Positions 22,293 to 32,530 are shown, counted from the first letter of the stretch. The stretch: DNA of 64,000 nt from Chionoecetes opilio (GCA_016584305.1 JACEEZ010020434.1:20325-84324), one strand, 5' to 3'. Numbers and translations are program-made. Notes: a model not told the origin generated them from the sequence alone.

Positions 22293-23334
22293 CAGGAGAA
22301 CCTCGTTTATCCCGGCACCCTCGGGGGGGAGCGCATGCCGGATAACTCATTTTGCCGTTGTTTTGGGGAGTTACTCTTATGGAATCGCCCAAAATCCCAA
22401 TAAATACTGTGGTTTCTGGAGGTTGTTTTTGTTGTTGTTTTAGGGCTGCGAGGATCCCTTGGGGAACACCTGCCCTGGTGATGTCCTATGATGCTATCAC
22501 AGGCGCGGTAGTTGGGCCTGTCTTCCTCAGGAAGGCACAGGTGAGGCGGATGACGGCGTGTTGCCAAGAGGGGGGAACGCCAGCCGCCGCCAGCAGGGTG
22601 GGCAGGTCAAAGGTGGTGACATTCAGGGCGAGGAGTTGAGAAAGTAGCACTACACGGTTTTGAGTGGAAGCGCAGGGCAGTCCAGACACTGCAGCAGAAG
22701 TGGTCAATAGTCTCCCGGGGGAAATTTATGCACCAAGGGCAGTGGGGGTCAGGGGACAGACGGAGGCGATGCAGGGAGCTGTGAGTGTCGTTTGCCCCAG
22801 GCGGAGGGGGTGAGAGTGACATCCAGGACCCCGGGACTTTTCCGTATCCACGGTGGGGGGAAGAGTCACTGGGTATTGGCCCATGGAGGTAGTGCGGAGG
22901 GCATCGCCGAGTGTGTTATTCCAGGTGGAGCGGCAGACCGGGAGATGAGGGTGTGGCTGTGGAGAGCGGCAGAGGGAAGGGTGTCGTGTTTACACTGTTA
23001 AGGCCATCCCGGCAGCAGAATCAGCCACCTCGTTTTCCTGGGATACCAGCGTGGGGGGGGAACCCCCTGGAAGGCGGTTCCCCCCACCCCTCGTTGGTAA
23101 GGTGAAGGGCCTCTGGATGGTTTTGGACGAGGGACGTAGAGGATCGTGGATGGCGGGGGGAGGAGGAGGTGGAGTGAGGAGAGGGAGTCTGTGAGACACA
23201 GCCTTGCCCAACTTAAAATTTCTGCCGATTTTCTCAGTTTTTGAAATAATTATACCTAATTAATGCCTGGGTCAATTAGTGCCGTTGTTTTGAGGCTGCC
23301 GTTGTTTAAATGCCGGTTAAATGAGGTTTTCCTG
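22293..23334 (-). mobile_element. Composite pogo/Tigger-like element, copy C (RNase H LINE cargo)
   Basis: TA-flanked at both sides (22291-22292, 23335-23336), with CAGGAGAACCTCGTTTATCC at one end and the inverse of CAGGAAAACCTCATTTAACC at the other. Both ends carry the family blocks TTTTGCCGTTGTTTT and GTGCCGTTGTTTTGAGGCTG. The interior is the 3' part of an RNase H-bearing LINE, in the same relative orientation and with the same junctions as copy E at 54233-55262. The two copies therefore moved as a unit. Confidence 0.8.
22430..23215 (-). pseudogene. LINE fragment: RNase H domain and C-terminal zinc motif (cargo of copy C)
   Basis: Minus-strand counterpart of 54355-55060. Near 22700-22745 it reads HCPWC...FPRETIDHF, the CxxC-x-H-x-C type knuckle at LINE C-termini, and further upstream a degraded QWVPSHAGIPGNEVADSA region (22998-23100). 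RNase H removes the RNA strand after reverse transcription. The RT is absent. The fragment ends in a GTTGTT-repeat, the complement of an (AAC)n tail. Frameshifts make it non-functional. Confidence 0.65.
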
Positions 23335-23351
23335 TATTTTTGGTACCCTGG

Positions 23352-23665
23352 TTAGGGTACGCCGTATAACAAAAATTCTTTTCTCAACTTTGCCATGCCA
23401 ATTTCCTATGTAAAATGGAATTCCAAGACGATTTTATCTCATTCCATTTTTTCATTTGAGCAATTCTTACTATGCCAATCGCACTTTAAGCTATGTTTTG
23501 CATTTAAAAAATATAAAAGTCCATTTTTGCATAGCAAGAAGTGCTCAAACCAAAAAGTTGAAAGGACAAACCACCCTTAAAATTCAATTTTACATAAGAA
23601 AAAACCTGCCCAAATTCGAAATAATCTATATTTTTCTTTTTCATTGGACCTACGGCGTACCCTAA
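23352..23665. mobile_element. MITE with TTAGGGTACGCCGTA ends
   Basis: 314 bases with perfect 15-base inverted ends (23352-23366 and 23651-23665). Its first 110 bases match 20652-20770. The interior is AT-rich with repeated GCAATTCTTACTATGC and TTTTGCATAGCAAGAAGTGC, which are themselves roughly inverted. No coding capacity. Shares its right end with the larger 20652-23665 unit. Confidence 0.6.
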
Positions 23666-23768
23666 TATGCATTAACTTAAACTCTTCGCCATTTAATATT
23701 TTGCGAGAAAAAATTTTGACATGGAGAATATCAATAGAACGGAATTTAATTAGCTTTCCATTGATATA

Positions 23769-23861
23769 CACACAAACCTCGATTCCCGGACCTCCATTTC
23801 CCGGATATCGAATTTTCCGGACCAAAATCCGAGGTCCGGGGATATGCGAGTCCCGCCCGGA

Positions 23862-23922
<61 letters not shown>

Positions 23923-24538
23923 CGTTGAAAAAGCCTGGTCCTGTTTGTAAATTGACAAAGTTGTCCGCCGGTCCGAGCGTCTCCTGTCACCCCCGGTTAG
24001 TCTCCGCGCTCCCCCCAGGTGGCAGCATGCTCAGCGGTCGTATTGTTTACATTTTGGCACACGACATTTACGGTTCACCTGCACCGCCTCCGTCAGTCCC
24101 CTGACTCCCACTGCCCCTGGTGCAGGAAACATCTCTGAGACTATTGAACACTTTCTGCTGCTCCCGCCAGGGGACAGCATGCTCAGCGGTCGTATTGTTT
24201 ACATTTGGACATAAAACACTCACGGTTTTACCTGCACAGCCTCCGTTAGTACCCTGACCCCACTGCCCCCGGTGGAGGAACGTCTCTTTTAGACTATTGA
24301 AACACTTTCTGCTGCCTCCCGCCAGGGTGGCAGCATGCTCAGGGGACGTAAAAGTCCGCGGCGGGGGAGTTGATATTGGCGGTTGCCGGACAGTAAATAC
24401 TAGAGTAGGAAAACGTCTGTGGGTGGGTAATGGCATCGGGGCTTTTTTTTTTTTTTTTTTTATTGTTGTGATTCCCGGACTTTGCGGTTCCCGGACCAGT
24501 GCTCCACCCTATTAGTCCGGGAAAACGAGGTTTGTGTG
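23769..24538. mobile_element. Tigger-like element with CACACAAACC ends carrying LINE fragments
   Basis: Inserted at TA inside the S repeat: S reads GATATATTTCGTT, and here GATA-TA is followed by CACACAAACCTCGATTCCCG and, at the far end, CGAGGTTTGTGTG is followed by TA-TTTCGTT. The inverted ends extend over about 23 bases with one extra base. The interior has a T-run of about 55, two tandem copies of a segment of about 155 bases containing a LINE C-terminal motif, and CCGGACAGTAAATACTAGAG. A second copy begins at 63613. Confidence 0.8.
24015..24335 (+). repeat. Tandem duplication of a segment of about 155 bp with a LINE C-terminal piece
   Basis: Two head-to-tail copies (about 24015-24170 and 24171-24325) and the start of a third. 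Each carries GGCAGCATGCTCAG, TATTGTTTACATTT, a CACCTGCA..GCCTCCGT block and ACTATTGAACACTTTCTGCTGC. The last parts match the TAHLHRLRLSPDPHCPWC...ETIEHFLL region of the RNase H LINE. The copies differ by scattered indels. Confidence 0.65.
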
Positions 24539-24630
24539 TATTTCGTTAGTGATAAATGAATTTGCAGCATGCATAAATAGCAAAATAACTAAATATAAAA
24601 AATCATGAAATGGGGAATTTCCTACCTAAT

Positions 24631-25532
24631 ATATGTTATCAGTATAAAAAATATACTGTTATCTTCGGAAATGTTTGTTCTATAATATTATTAAAAAAAA
24701 AACCGTTTAAAAAACACAAAAGAAATGCCATTATGAGACTTCAAGAAATATGCATGAACTTAAACTCTTCGCCATTTAAGTTTTGTGAGAAAACTTTTTA
24801 CATGGAGAATATCAATAGAAGCGGAATTTCATTAGCTTTCCTTTGATATATTTTGTTTTCTGATAAATGAATTAGAACTATGCATAAATTAGCGTTAACT
24901 AAATAAATAAACCTCAATCGGAAAAAATTTCCCGGTTTTTATGATGCTATATATTTAGTTAACGTAATTTATGCATGGTTTTTAATTAATTTATCAGAAA
25001 CGGAAAAATATCAATGGAAGCTAATGAAATTCCGCTTCTATTGATATTCTCCATGTAAATTTTTTTTCTCGCAAATATTAAATGGCGAAGAGATTAACTT
25101 CATGCATATTTCTTGAAAGTATCATAAAGGCATTTTTTTTGTGTTTTATGGTTTTTTATTTGATAATAGTATCGACAAACATTTCCGAAGATAACAGTAT
25201 ACCTTTTTACTGATAAACATATATTAGGTGGAAAATTACCCGATTTCATGATTTTTTATATATAGTTAATGCTAATTTATGCATGCTGCTAATTCATTGA
25301 TCACTAAAGAAATATATTCAATGGAACGCTAATTAAATTCCGCTTTATGACATTCTCCAGTAAAAAGTTTGCTCGCAAAATATAAATGGCGAAAGGTTTA
25401 AGTTAAGCATATTTCTTGAAATTCTCATAATGCATCTTTTGTGGTTGTACGGTTTTATATTTGATAATATATAGAACAAAATTTCCGAAGATAAAGAGTA
25501 ACCTTTTATACTGATAAACATTATATTAGGTA
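24631..25532. repeat. Inverted S repeats forming a palindrome core
   Basis: S2 (24631-24930) runs forward from ACCTAATATATGTTATCAG through AATGCCATTATGAGACTT, CTCTTCGCCATTTAA and GGAGAATATCAATAGAA. From about 24940 the same blocks recur in reverse order and complement, once to about 25230 and again to 25532, where ATAAACATTATATTAGGTA ends. The axis lies near 24930-24940. AT-rich and non-coding. Confidence 0.75.
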
Positions 25533-28500
25533 GTAGTCGGGTCACTTAGGGCGGAAAAAAGGCTTTCGCTTACCTTAGGTGAAGGAATATTTTGAGGGTC
25601 TTATCCTAAGCATTTTGTGCCGCTGAATCCGAAAATCGCTAGTTCTAGTTGGGTCACTCGTTAGCGGTAAGTTTTTCGCGGCAATTTGCAATTTTGGCAA
25701 TTTGGCAATTAAAAATTGGCAATTACAAATTGCAGAATGAGAACCAGACGTCGTAGAGACCTCGTTTTGGACTCAAATGAAGCTTATTAAGAGTGTATAA
25801 AAGTATTGGTACTCCGTGGTTGTATTGTTCGGGATTACTGAATTCTATAATGGAAATTAGAGATAAGTGGAAAAAAAATTGGGAAAAAATATAAAAGGAA
25901 ATAATTTGGGCCTTAAAGCCTGAGTATTAATAATTAAAAACTAAATTTTAATTAGTAAAAAAAGTAAAATAACAAACAAATTGTTCTAGGGACAACATTT
26001 AATTAACGAAATTTGTGCAAGGGTGGGTACAATTATTGCGTTTTTAGAACGCGGTATTTCAACTGGAAAAAAAATGCTTAGGATAAGACCCTCAAAATAC
26101 TTCCTTCACCTAGGTGAAGCGAAAGCCTTTTTTCCGCGAAGTGACCCGATGTATTAATCCAGAACACAAAATTTCAAACAACGAAAACCGAGTCTTCGTC
26201 CGCGTATTTTGGAAAACTACAATAGAACACAAAAAAATCCCTTACTTGCGATAGCGAGGTTCACAAGTTGAAAAAATCGAATAATTCTAGTCGTCTACGC
26301 CATCGACGTCCCATGACCCTTTATCTTCCTCGTCGTTGAGGCAACATCTCGGGGGAGCAAAATCGCAAAGCTTCAGAAACAAGGAGTCTGCAGGCGTGGA
26401 AAGCGGCAGCGATTGTCGAAGCAGTTCGTCTTCATCGCACTGCATCCCATCCATGATACTTTGCGGGCGGGAGGGGCAGGGGTGGAAGGGATAGCGCCAG
26501 GTTGGTCCGTAGCCGTAACTTGGTCGGGTCGAGGGTCACAAACTCCTTCTTCACAGCCCCTCCCAGACGACGGGCCGTAGCTGGCTCGCATAATGTGCAT
26601 GGGTGGTGGCGTGACTGTCGGAGGGGCCAGTGTGATCCAACCGCTTCTTCTTCAAGTGCCGTCCACCTCGCATGCGGAGAGAGCAGGTCTATCCGTAAAT
26701 TCTGCTTCACGAATCGGCACAAGCCACGTCCAGGGCTCTCTTGCGTCAGCGGACCAGGGCTTCGGAGTGTACCCAAAGGCGTCGAGGGTTGCCGGTCGGC
26801 CGCCTGGAACACAGGCCAAGCTTGCAACTTGCCTTTCCTGAAGAGGGCGCAAGTGGGTCGCAACCAGTCAGAGCATGGACAAAGGACGTGATCACATCCG
26901 CGTGAGAGCCCAGTCATCGTGGATGAGTCTGAACGTTGAAAAAGTCGTCTTGCCAAGCTGGAGGGTAAGGGGACACGTGTGGGAGGTATATTGGGGAAGT
27001 GTCGGAGGAGGAGGACGAGGACGTCAGTGTCGGAGAAACTACGGTTGCCTCCACATCTTTGTCGAGCATGGAGAGATGATAATATCATCTTAGTACATGT
27101 CCGCTTCCTCTTGTTCTGCAAGCGAACCTTGGCTCCGTCCGGTCCATGAAGTTGCACGCTTGCGCGCCACGCGAGACGACCGTAATCCCATGAATGGTGC
27201 TGGATTTGGGGGCAAGAGAGAGGTCATAGCAGTCTTGTTGCTTTTGGTGGACAAGATGTAGCCTTGTCCTTCCAGCTTTGATCCTCGTCGCTGCTGGATG
27301 TCGATATCGTATCCTCCACCTCGGGCTCGCTGTTCCCTCGTCTTGTCTTTGAGGGACGCGCCGATGTCGTACCTGTCAAAGACAAGGTGCAACTCCCCGG
27401 TAGCCAACACCCAGTTGGGCAACTATCTGAAGGAGGGGTCCAACCAGGTCCTTAAAGTTTGCTGAGCCGAAAACGGGGTGCTGCTGAAGGAGAGCCATCC
27501 CCGTCGAGGACCAGCACGCGAAGAGGATGAAGGGGTTTGCGAGGCCGTGGAGACCGCCGCGTTCATCTCTCCAGAACCCTGAGAAGGGCAATTTTTGTCG
27601 GACCCGCGGGTGGCCTGGTCGTCAAGAGGGCAAGAGGGAACAGGGAGAGCTCATAGTGGAGATGATGGTGCGAAGGTCCAGACTGCTGTCGATTGGACGG
27701 GCGAAGAAGCAGGGCTGCCGAGTGGAAGTCTGAGGATCCCGTGACAATCACTGCTTTCCCTCCGATTGAAACTTTTGGCTTTCTTGCCCAGCGTTTGAAT
27801 GTATTGGTAGGCGGACGATCCAGGACTCCCATGGACTTGCTGCGCAGAGTCTGATCCTTCCCTCTTCGTACTTTCAAGAGAGCTTCCTTTCAGTCCCCAT
27901 CTTGTAGTGCGTTCCACCATACTTATCTGGAACAACCTTGCGGAAAGGACGGTTGGAGGTGGGCTTTCTCGCGAGGTGAAGGGGTTTATGCTCGGCGAAG
28001 AAGACCAGCAACTCTTTGGTCATCCTCGTGTGTCTTCTTCGTGGAACTGCTGGGCTGTCCTTGTGGGGATTGATGCCGTAGCAGAGAACTTCCGAATGAT
28101 TGGCCGTGATTGCCAAGCGTTCGTCTTGGTCAAGAAGAACTTGGTCCGTCGAGGGATTTTCGTGAGATCCCTACAAGCCCACCGGTCACCGTGAGGGACA
28201 GTCAGAGAAAAAAAGTTACCATTTTCTATAATAACGGTAGGTGCCTTATGAGAACATATACAGCCAGAAACATTTCATGACTTTGATGTGAATTAAGGCC
28301 AAAATTATTTCCTTTTATATTTTTTGCCATTTTTTCCACTTATCTCTAATTTCCAATTATAGTTCAGTAATGCGAACAGAGCAACCACGGAGTTACTAAA
28401 TAAAAGTTTATGCACTCTTAATAAGCTTCAATTTGAGTCCAAAACGAGTCTCTACGACGTCTGGTTCTCATTCTGCAATTTGTAATTTGCCAAATTTATT

Positions 28501-28665
28501 GCCAAATTGACCAAATTGCAAATTGCGTGGCGAAAAACTTACCGCTAAACGATGTGACCCAACTACGATTTTCGGGATTCAGCGGACACAAATGCTTAGG
28601 ATAAGCCCTCAAAATACTTCCTTCACCTAATGTGAAGCGAATCGCCCTAAGTGGGACCCTACTAC
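25533..28665. mobile_element. 3.1-kb element with inverted termini of about 400 bp and its own protein gene
   Basis: The ends are inverted over about 400 bases: GTAGTCGGGTCACTTAGGGC on the left and the inverse of CGCCCTAAGTGGGACCCTAC on the right. Matching inner blocks include TATTTTGAGGGTCTTATCC, ACTTACCGCTAA, CAAATTGCAGAATGAGAACC and TCCACTTATCTCTAATTTCC. AGGTA precedes and follows (25528-25532, 28666-28670), and the uninterrupted S repeat has AGGTA once, so this is a 5-bp target duplication. The interior is one minus-strand gene region. Long TIRs suggest a Mutator-like habit, but a 5-bp duplication fits Transib better. The superfamily is unresolved. Confidence 0.75.
26287..28200 (-). pseudogene. 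Element-encoded protein with EEAD and DTDVLVLLL motifs, frameshifted
   Basis: GC-rich coding region on the minus strand, open in alternating frames. In order: KELLVFFAEHKPLHLA (about 28000), YDIDIQQ...YILSTKSNKT, EEAD (27099-27110), TKMILSSLHARQRCGGN, DTDVLVLLLRHF (Asp codons 27029-27031 and 27023-27025), HALTGCD (26857-26877), RKGKLQAWPVFQ, FVTLDPTKL, then a Cys-rich tail (MGC..KTNC.DNRC) and an acidic end DVDGVDD before the stop at 26287-26289. I recall this series from multi-copy invertebrate proteins without an assigned function. Acidic clusters spaced like EEAD and DTD occur in FEN1/PIN-fold nucleases, so a nuclease role is a hypothesis. Several frameshifts block expression here. Confidence 0.6.
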
Positions 28666-28775
28666 AGGTAAACGTGTACGGGGAGCAGAGCGGTGATAAC
28701 TAAGATGTGTGGACGTCACGGGTGATTCCATCAGCCTTCTCTATCGGTGGCCTCGATTATATCCCCCATATTAAA

Positions 28776-29024
28776 AAAAAAAAAAAAATTCTAGGTGAAT
28801 ATGAATTTCGGAGTCAATGCAAATATCAAGAAAACATAAGATAAATCATGTAAATATATAATCTACAGTAAAATACCACAATAAAATACAGGAACTGTAC
28901 AGGTGTATGTAGTGTTACGCACTGTCAGTCCTACGTCTGGCATCGGCAGCTTGCATCATGATGGCGGAGATTTCTTCCTCTCATTGGTGTTGGTTGTAGG
29001 CTAGTGAGGGGAACCCTTGAGGAG
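28776..29024. other. Unassigned spacer
   Basis: An A-run of 16 near 28774-28790 is followed by AT-rich DNA with no recognised feature. Confidence 0.35.
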
Positions 29025-29190
29025 CCCTATTGATCCCTGGTGAGTCCTATGGTGCCTATCAGAGGCGTGGTTAAGCGACCTGTCTTCTTCAGAAGGCACA
29101 GTGAGGCGGATGACAAGCGTGTTGTCCTCAGTGGTAGGCAGGGCGCCAGCGGGGCAGGGTCCGCTCGCCAGCAGGGTGGCAGGGCTTTAC
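29025..29190 (-). pseudogene. Fragment of the RNase H LINE, C-terminal end
   Basis: Resembles 22460-22620 and 63820-63960: GGTGAGTCCTATGGTGCTAT-like, CCTGTCTTC.TCAG.AAGGCACAG, GAGGCGGATGAC and CAGCAGGGTGGCAG blocks in the same order. On the minus strand this is the VIRLTCAFLRKTG end of the protein. It is short and diverged. 29191-29599 shows nothing recognisable. Confidence 0.55.
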
Positions 29191-29599
29191 GTACTATACT
29201 AGTATTATAACCTCGATAGTGGATGATGGGGAGCTGTTGTTATTATACAGTGTCCATTATTTAGTCAGTGTAGTACTGTTGTCACCATAAATAAGGTAGT
29301 TAAAGGTGTTTGAGTTGGCGGGGTAGCCAGTGATGGGGAAATATTCTGGCCGCCGGCACCATGCAAAACTAACGGAAAAAAGTGTCCGTGTGCACACGAC
29401 TTTAAAGGCTGTGTCATACGTCTTGTTGACTTGCGATTTTGTCGAGAGTGTTAGAAACCGTGTCATTGGCTGGTGACTGCTGATGACAAGTTTGATGACG
29501 TCATTACTCGCCCAGCCAGCAGGCCTTTCATAACCGGTTTACTACATACGAGGGAGGCTTGCTGGATTAAGTCAGAAAGGCCAGGTAATATCTAGGTGG

Positions 29600-29715
29600 T
29601 GGGGGAGTGGGTGGTAGTGGAGATACCACCTTCCGTTGCGGATCTGGGTTCAAGCTCCAATGGCCACAGACACTTGCCAATACAACATTGGACCACACAC
29701 AAAGAAACCACAATT
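29600..29715 (+). other. Possible tRNA-like SINE head
   Basis: GGTGGTAGTGGAG resembles an A box and GGGTTCAAGCTCC, about 40 bases later, resembles a B box. No cloverleaf could be confirmed by eye and no other copy was seen in the window. The call is tentative. Confidence 0.25.
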
Positions 29716-29739
29716 AAAAGTATTGTTTATTTTTTATTA

Positions 29740-30140
29740 TATTATATATTTTTTTTTACGTTGTAGCCCTATAGCGCCGTAGGCATATGGAGAGTCTGAT
29801 GTTGGTCGAACTCGCCCGTTGGTCGGTGCAGGTGGATTTTTTTTTATAGTGAACCGTGGTCTCAGGTGAAGATCTCCATTTTCTATGATGTTCTTGATCT
29901 CCATGGCTAGGCGCAGGCCGGCCCTAGAGTCAACCGTCACATCGCACGGCAGCCAGGTATACGCTGCATGTGGGTTGCTTCGGTACTCGACGATGTCTTT
30001 GACAGTTGCTCCTTGGTGAGGACTTGAACTCAGGACCTTCTTCCCCTACCAGGCTCTTGAAAGAGTTGCACCCGGCAGGATATCGAACTGGGGGACATTG
30101 AGTTCAGCACTCCAAGACGCTAAACACTTGGTAACTTCTT
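29740..30140 (-). mobile_element. SINE, second family
   Basis: Minus-strand SINE. The 5' head (right side) shows GTTTAGCGTC and CAGTTCGATATCC, A- and B-box-like elements of a tRNA promoter. The body contains GTGAGGACTTGAACTC and GGCCGGCCCTAGAG. The 3' end (left side) carries the complement of TAGCCCTATAGCGCCGTAGG next to a T-run (A-tail). The CCTATAGCGCC tail block is shared with the first SINE family, pointing to a common 3' module. Confidence 0.6.
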
Positions 30141-30159
30141 GATCTTCTATTAGCTTCTG

Positions 30160-30372
30160 ATGGTTTGCAAGCAAAACATTGTTTTGTTCAATGCCTCAAA
30201 AACCCAATTTCTTCACCTATCTACTCGACAAAAACCCTACATGTATCTATACCTCTTCTTCCAAGACACTCAAACTGTCTCCTTCTTCTACAATGAACAT
30301 TCTAGGACAACCTTACTAAAAATAGACACTCGGAAAATCTTCAACATCTCATTCTCTTGCTAATGAGAGCAC
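30160..30372 (+). pseudogene. Jockey-type LINE fragment, post-FADD RT segment
   Basis: Reads KQNIVLFNASKTQFLHLSTRQ, a broken FFQDTQT, and MNILG-like and LLKIDT/ISFSC pieces. It corresponds to 41740-41930 of the long jockey-type LINE. Both ends are truncated, and it lies directly before the RTE-type LINE. Confidence 0.6.
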
Positions 30373-30384
30373 AGTGCTAATCTC

Positions 30385-32300
30385 AGCACAGGGCTCTGTC
30401 ACGCCGGACTAGAACCCTCCTGAGGAGAGACAAGGAGAAGTATGTCAGGAGTCTCGCTGAGGATGTCGAGGGTCATTGTGAACGCTAATGACCTCCGACC
30501 CTGCCTACCGAGGCCCTGAAGAAGCTCCGTTCCAAGTCTCCTTTGCGGGCCGAGTTTAGGCTATTCGAAACAGCAGAGGGCGCACTCGTGTCGTTCATGC
30601 CATGGCAGGATGGCTCGTTGGGCTGAGTACTTTGGGCAGTTGTTACGGTGGACCCCCTCAACTGACAGCTTCACACAACTGGGTTACAGTCAGTGGATGC
30701 CGATCTCCCATTGACGAAACCGCACCCTCTCTTGACGAAGTCAGCGAGCTGTAGCAAAGGTTGAAGGGTGGAAAAGGCAGCGGTGTTTGTAATATTCAGT
30801 TGGCGGAGCTCCTCAAAGCTGGGGGTGAGGCCAATGATCCGTGGGTGCATGTGTCTGTCCTAAACTGCCGTTCGTGGCAATCACGCGTACCATCCTCCTG
30901 ACTGGAAAAGGGGGCTGGTCGTCCCTATCGGAAAGGGAAAGGGGACCGTCAGGACGCAACAATTACCGCGTATTACACTGCCTCAGCATACCATGCAAGG
31001 TGCTTGCCCATCTATTGCTGACCCCACGAATTCGCACGCATCTGGTGACGCATCGAGAGACCTCAGCAGTCTTGGTTCCACGCCTGGTAAGCAACAACGG
31101 ACCGTTATCCAGCGCTTCGTGTCCTGGTGGAACGCCGACGTGAGTTTCGACAGGGGATGCTTGCAGCCTATGTTGATCTCAAGAAGGGCGTTTGACTCAG
31201 GCATGTGAGTCACTCTGGGATCTTCTGCGACTTCGAGGGATTCATGGAACGACTATTGGGTGATAACTGGTCTTAATTTGGACTGAGAGTGCAGTGAAGT
31301 GTGGGCAGGTGTATCCAGCTTCTTTCTGTGAATACAGGAGTGAGGGCAAGGTGCGTCCTTGCCCCATCACTTTCAACGCTTGTATGGGACTGGGATTGGA
31401 CAAGGTTTGAGATCAAGTGATTGTGGAGCATCCTGTCGCAACACCAAGATCAACTGATCTTGTTTTTGCGATGATGCAGTAATCTTTGCTGAGGTCGCTG
31501 GAGAGGTCCTGGTGAGGCTTTTGAGGCGCGCACGAGGAGCAAACGCCTTTGGACTTGAGGCTAATGGCTCAAGACCAAGGTCCAGGTGTTTGGAGACGTT
31601 ACTAGATGAAGCAGTACAGTCTGTTTCATGCATGTGGCGAGGACATTGAGATACTTGCGAAAGTTTTAACATACCTTGTAGCGCAGTTCCATAATGACGG
31701 CGAGTCATGTCAAGAAAGCCTTACGGCGGATGGCATTAGGCCCACGGTGTTATGGACTCGCTCACGGGAGTATTTGGCGTTGTCGGTTACCTGTGGCAGG
31801 GCGGACAAAGATCCGGATTCTTACAGGGCTTGTGAATCCCTGTTCTTACTATATGGTGTGAGACATCGGACATAAATAGTGGACTTGAAGAGGACGAATC
31901 ATGCCTTGGTAATAAGTGTCTTCGCAGAATCAGGGGTATCGCTGCGTATGATTTTAATGTGTCAAATCACACGATTGCACGTGAGGACTGAATCGAGGCT
32001 ATTACCTTGCATAGTCCGTCAGCGCTAACTTCGGATATATGGGCAGTCGGCAAACCTACCCTGAAACCGATCCTTCCCATCGGGTTGTTCTGTAAGAGAC
32101 AATCTGGCGTGTGGAGGAAGGCCAGGGGGCGCCCACAATGCTCGTGGATTGGCGCACAAGTGATGTTTCTTGTCGAGAGCTGCCTTGGTATGGGAAAGAG
32201 CCTGCATGGGAACTCGCGCGTGGTGACCCCCGGGGTAGCGTCGTAGGTGGGCGAGGCGACGCGGCCCCCGGCGTATGCCCACAATGATTGATTCGACTGG
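30385..32300 (+). pseudogene. RTE-type LINE, RT and C-terminal region, frameshifted
   Basis: About 1.9 kb of one RT protein in shifting frames: RRDKEKYVRSLAEDVEGH at the start, NNYRVLHCLSIPCKVLAHLL (30960-31015), YVDLKK(A)FDS (31168-31196), GVR...CP.TFNACM, the FADDAVIFAE block with a lost base (31456-31493), HACGEDIEILAKVLTYL (31620-31672), and an end with RDN....RRPRG.PQ.SW and RRRVGEATRP...YAPID. NYRGI, DLKKAFDS and FADDAV are RTE-clade hallmarks. RTE proteins nick DNA and prime reverse transcription on the target. No upstream endonuclease was found, so it is 5'-truncated. Confidence 0.75.
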
Positions 32301-32389
32301 AATTGATACACAGAGGTAAACACTGGCGAATGCAAAGGCGGAGGGTGAGTGCAAAGTCAGTCCTTAAGGACGTAACAAAAATTGGGTGT

Positions 32390-32530
32390 TTTTTTTTTTG
32401 GGCTGGAACGGATGAAAATGATATTTAATAAATTTCAATGGAGAAAAGAGATTTGATATTGTACGAGCAAATTGAGTTAAGAGCTTTGATCAATGAACGA
32501 ATTAAAACTTCGTAAGTCAAGGTACCACTG
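32390..32530. mobile_element. Right end of a Tigger-like element (GTACCACTG)
   Basis: Ends in ACTTCGTAAGTCAAGG then TACCACTG before TA, the complement of the widespread CAGTGGTACCTTGACTTACG terminus. Inside it is AT-rich with GAGCAAATTGAGTTAAGAGC. No left end was found, so it is a solo or truncated end. Confidence 0.55.

Larger units (their letters stand above)
20652..23665. mobile_element. 3.0-kb insertion bounded by TTAGGGTACGCCGTA inverted ends
   Basis: A perfect 15-base inverted terminal repeat, TTAGGGTACGCCGTA at 20652-20666 and its complement at 23651-23665. Both borders abut the two halves of the interrupted S repeat, so the whole stretch entered S. Flanks resemble each other (AGCAAATGAC, TATGCATTAAC), consistent with a target duplication of roughly 8-10 bases, but they are decayed. 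It contains a minus-strand protein remnant, composite element C, and a second copy of the left end at 23352 that with the right end forms a 314-base MITE. Confidence 0.5.
20339..28772. mobile_element. Palindromic Tigger-like element, disrupted by three insertions
   Basis: Begins after TA with CAGTAAAACCTCTCATATCC. The left arm (20401-20500) recurs inverted at 28671-28772, sharing GATTATATCGAGGCCAC, the CCGTGAC block and GCTCCCCGTAC. Inside the arms a repeat of about 330 bases is present twice in one orientation and twice inverted: S1 in pieces 20511-20651, 23666-23768 and 24539-24630; S2 24631-24930; S2' and S1' 24940-25532. Removing the insertions at 20652-23665, 23769-24538 and 25533-28665 leaves about 1.5 kb of near-palindrome. 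The outermost right end appears eroded. No transposase of its own. Confidence 0.65.

Noticed and set aside
26432..27157. 241-codon minus frame as a complete gene
   Set aside because: The motif series continues into other frames on both sides (EEAD lies in one frame, DTDV in another), so it is a piece of a broken gene.
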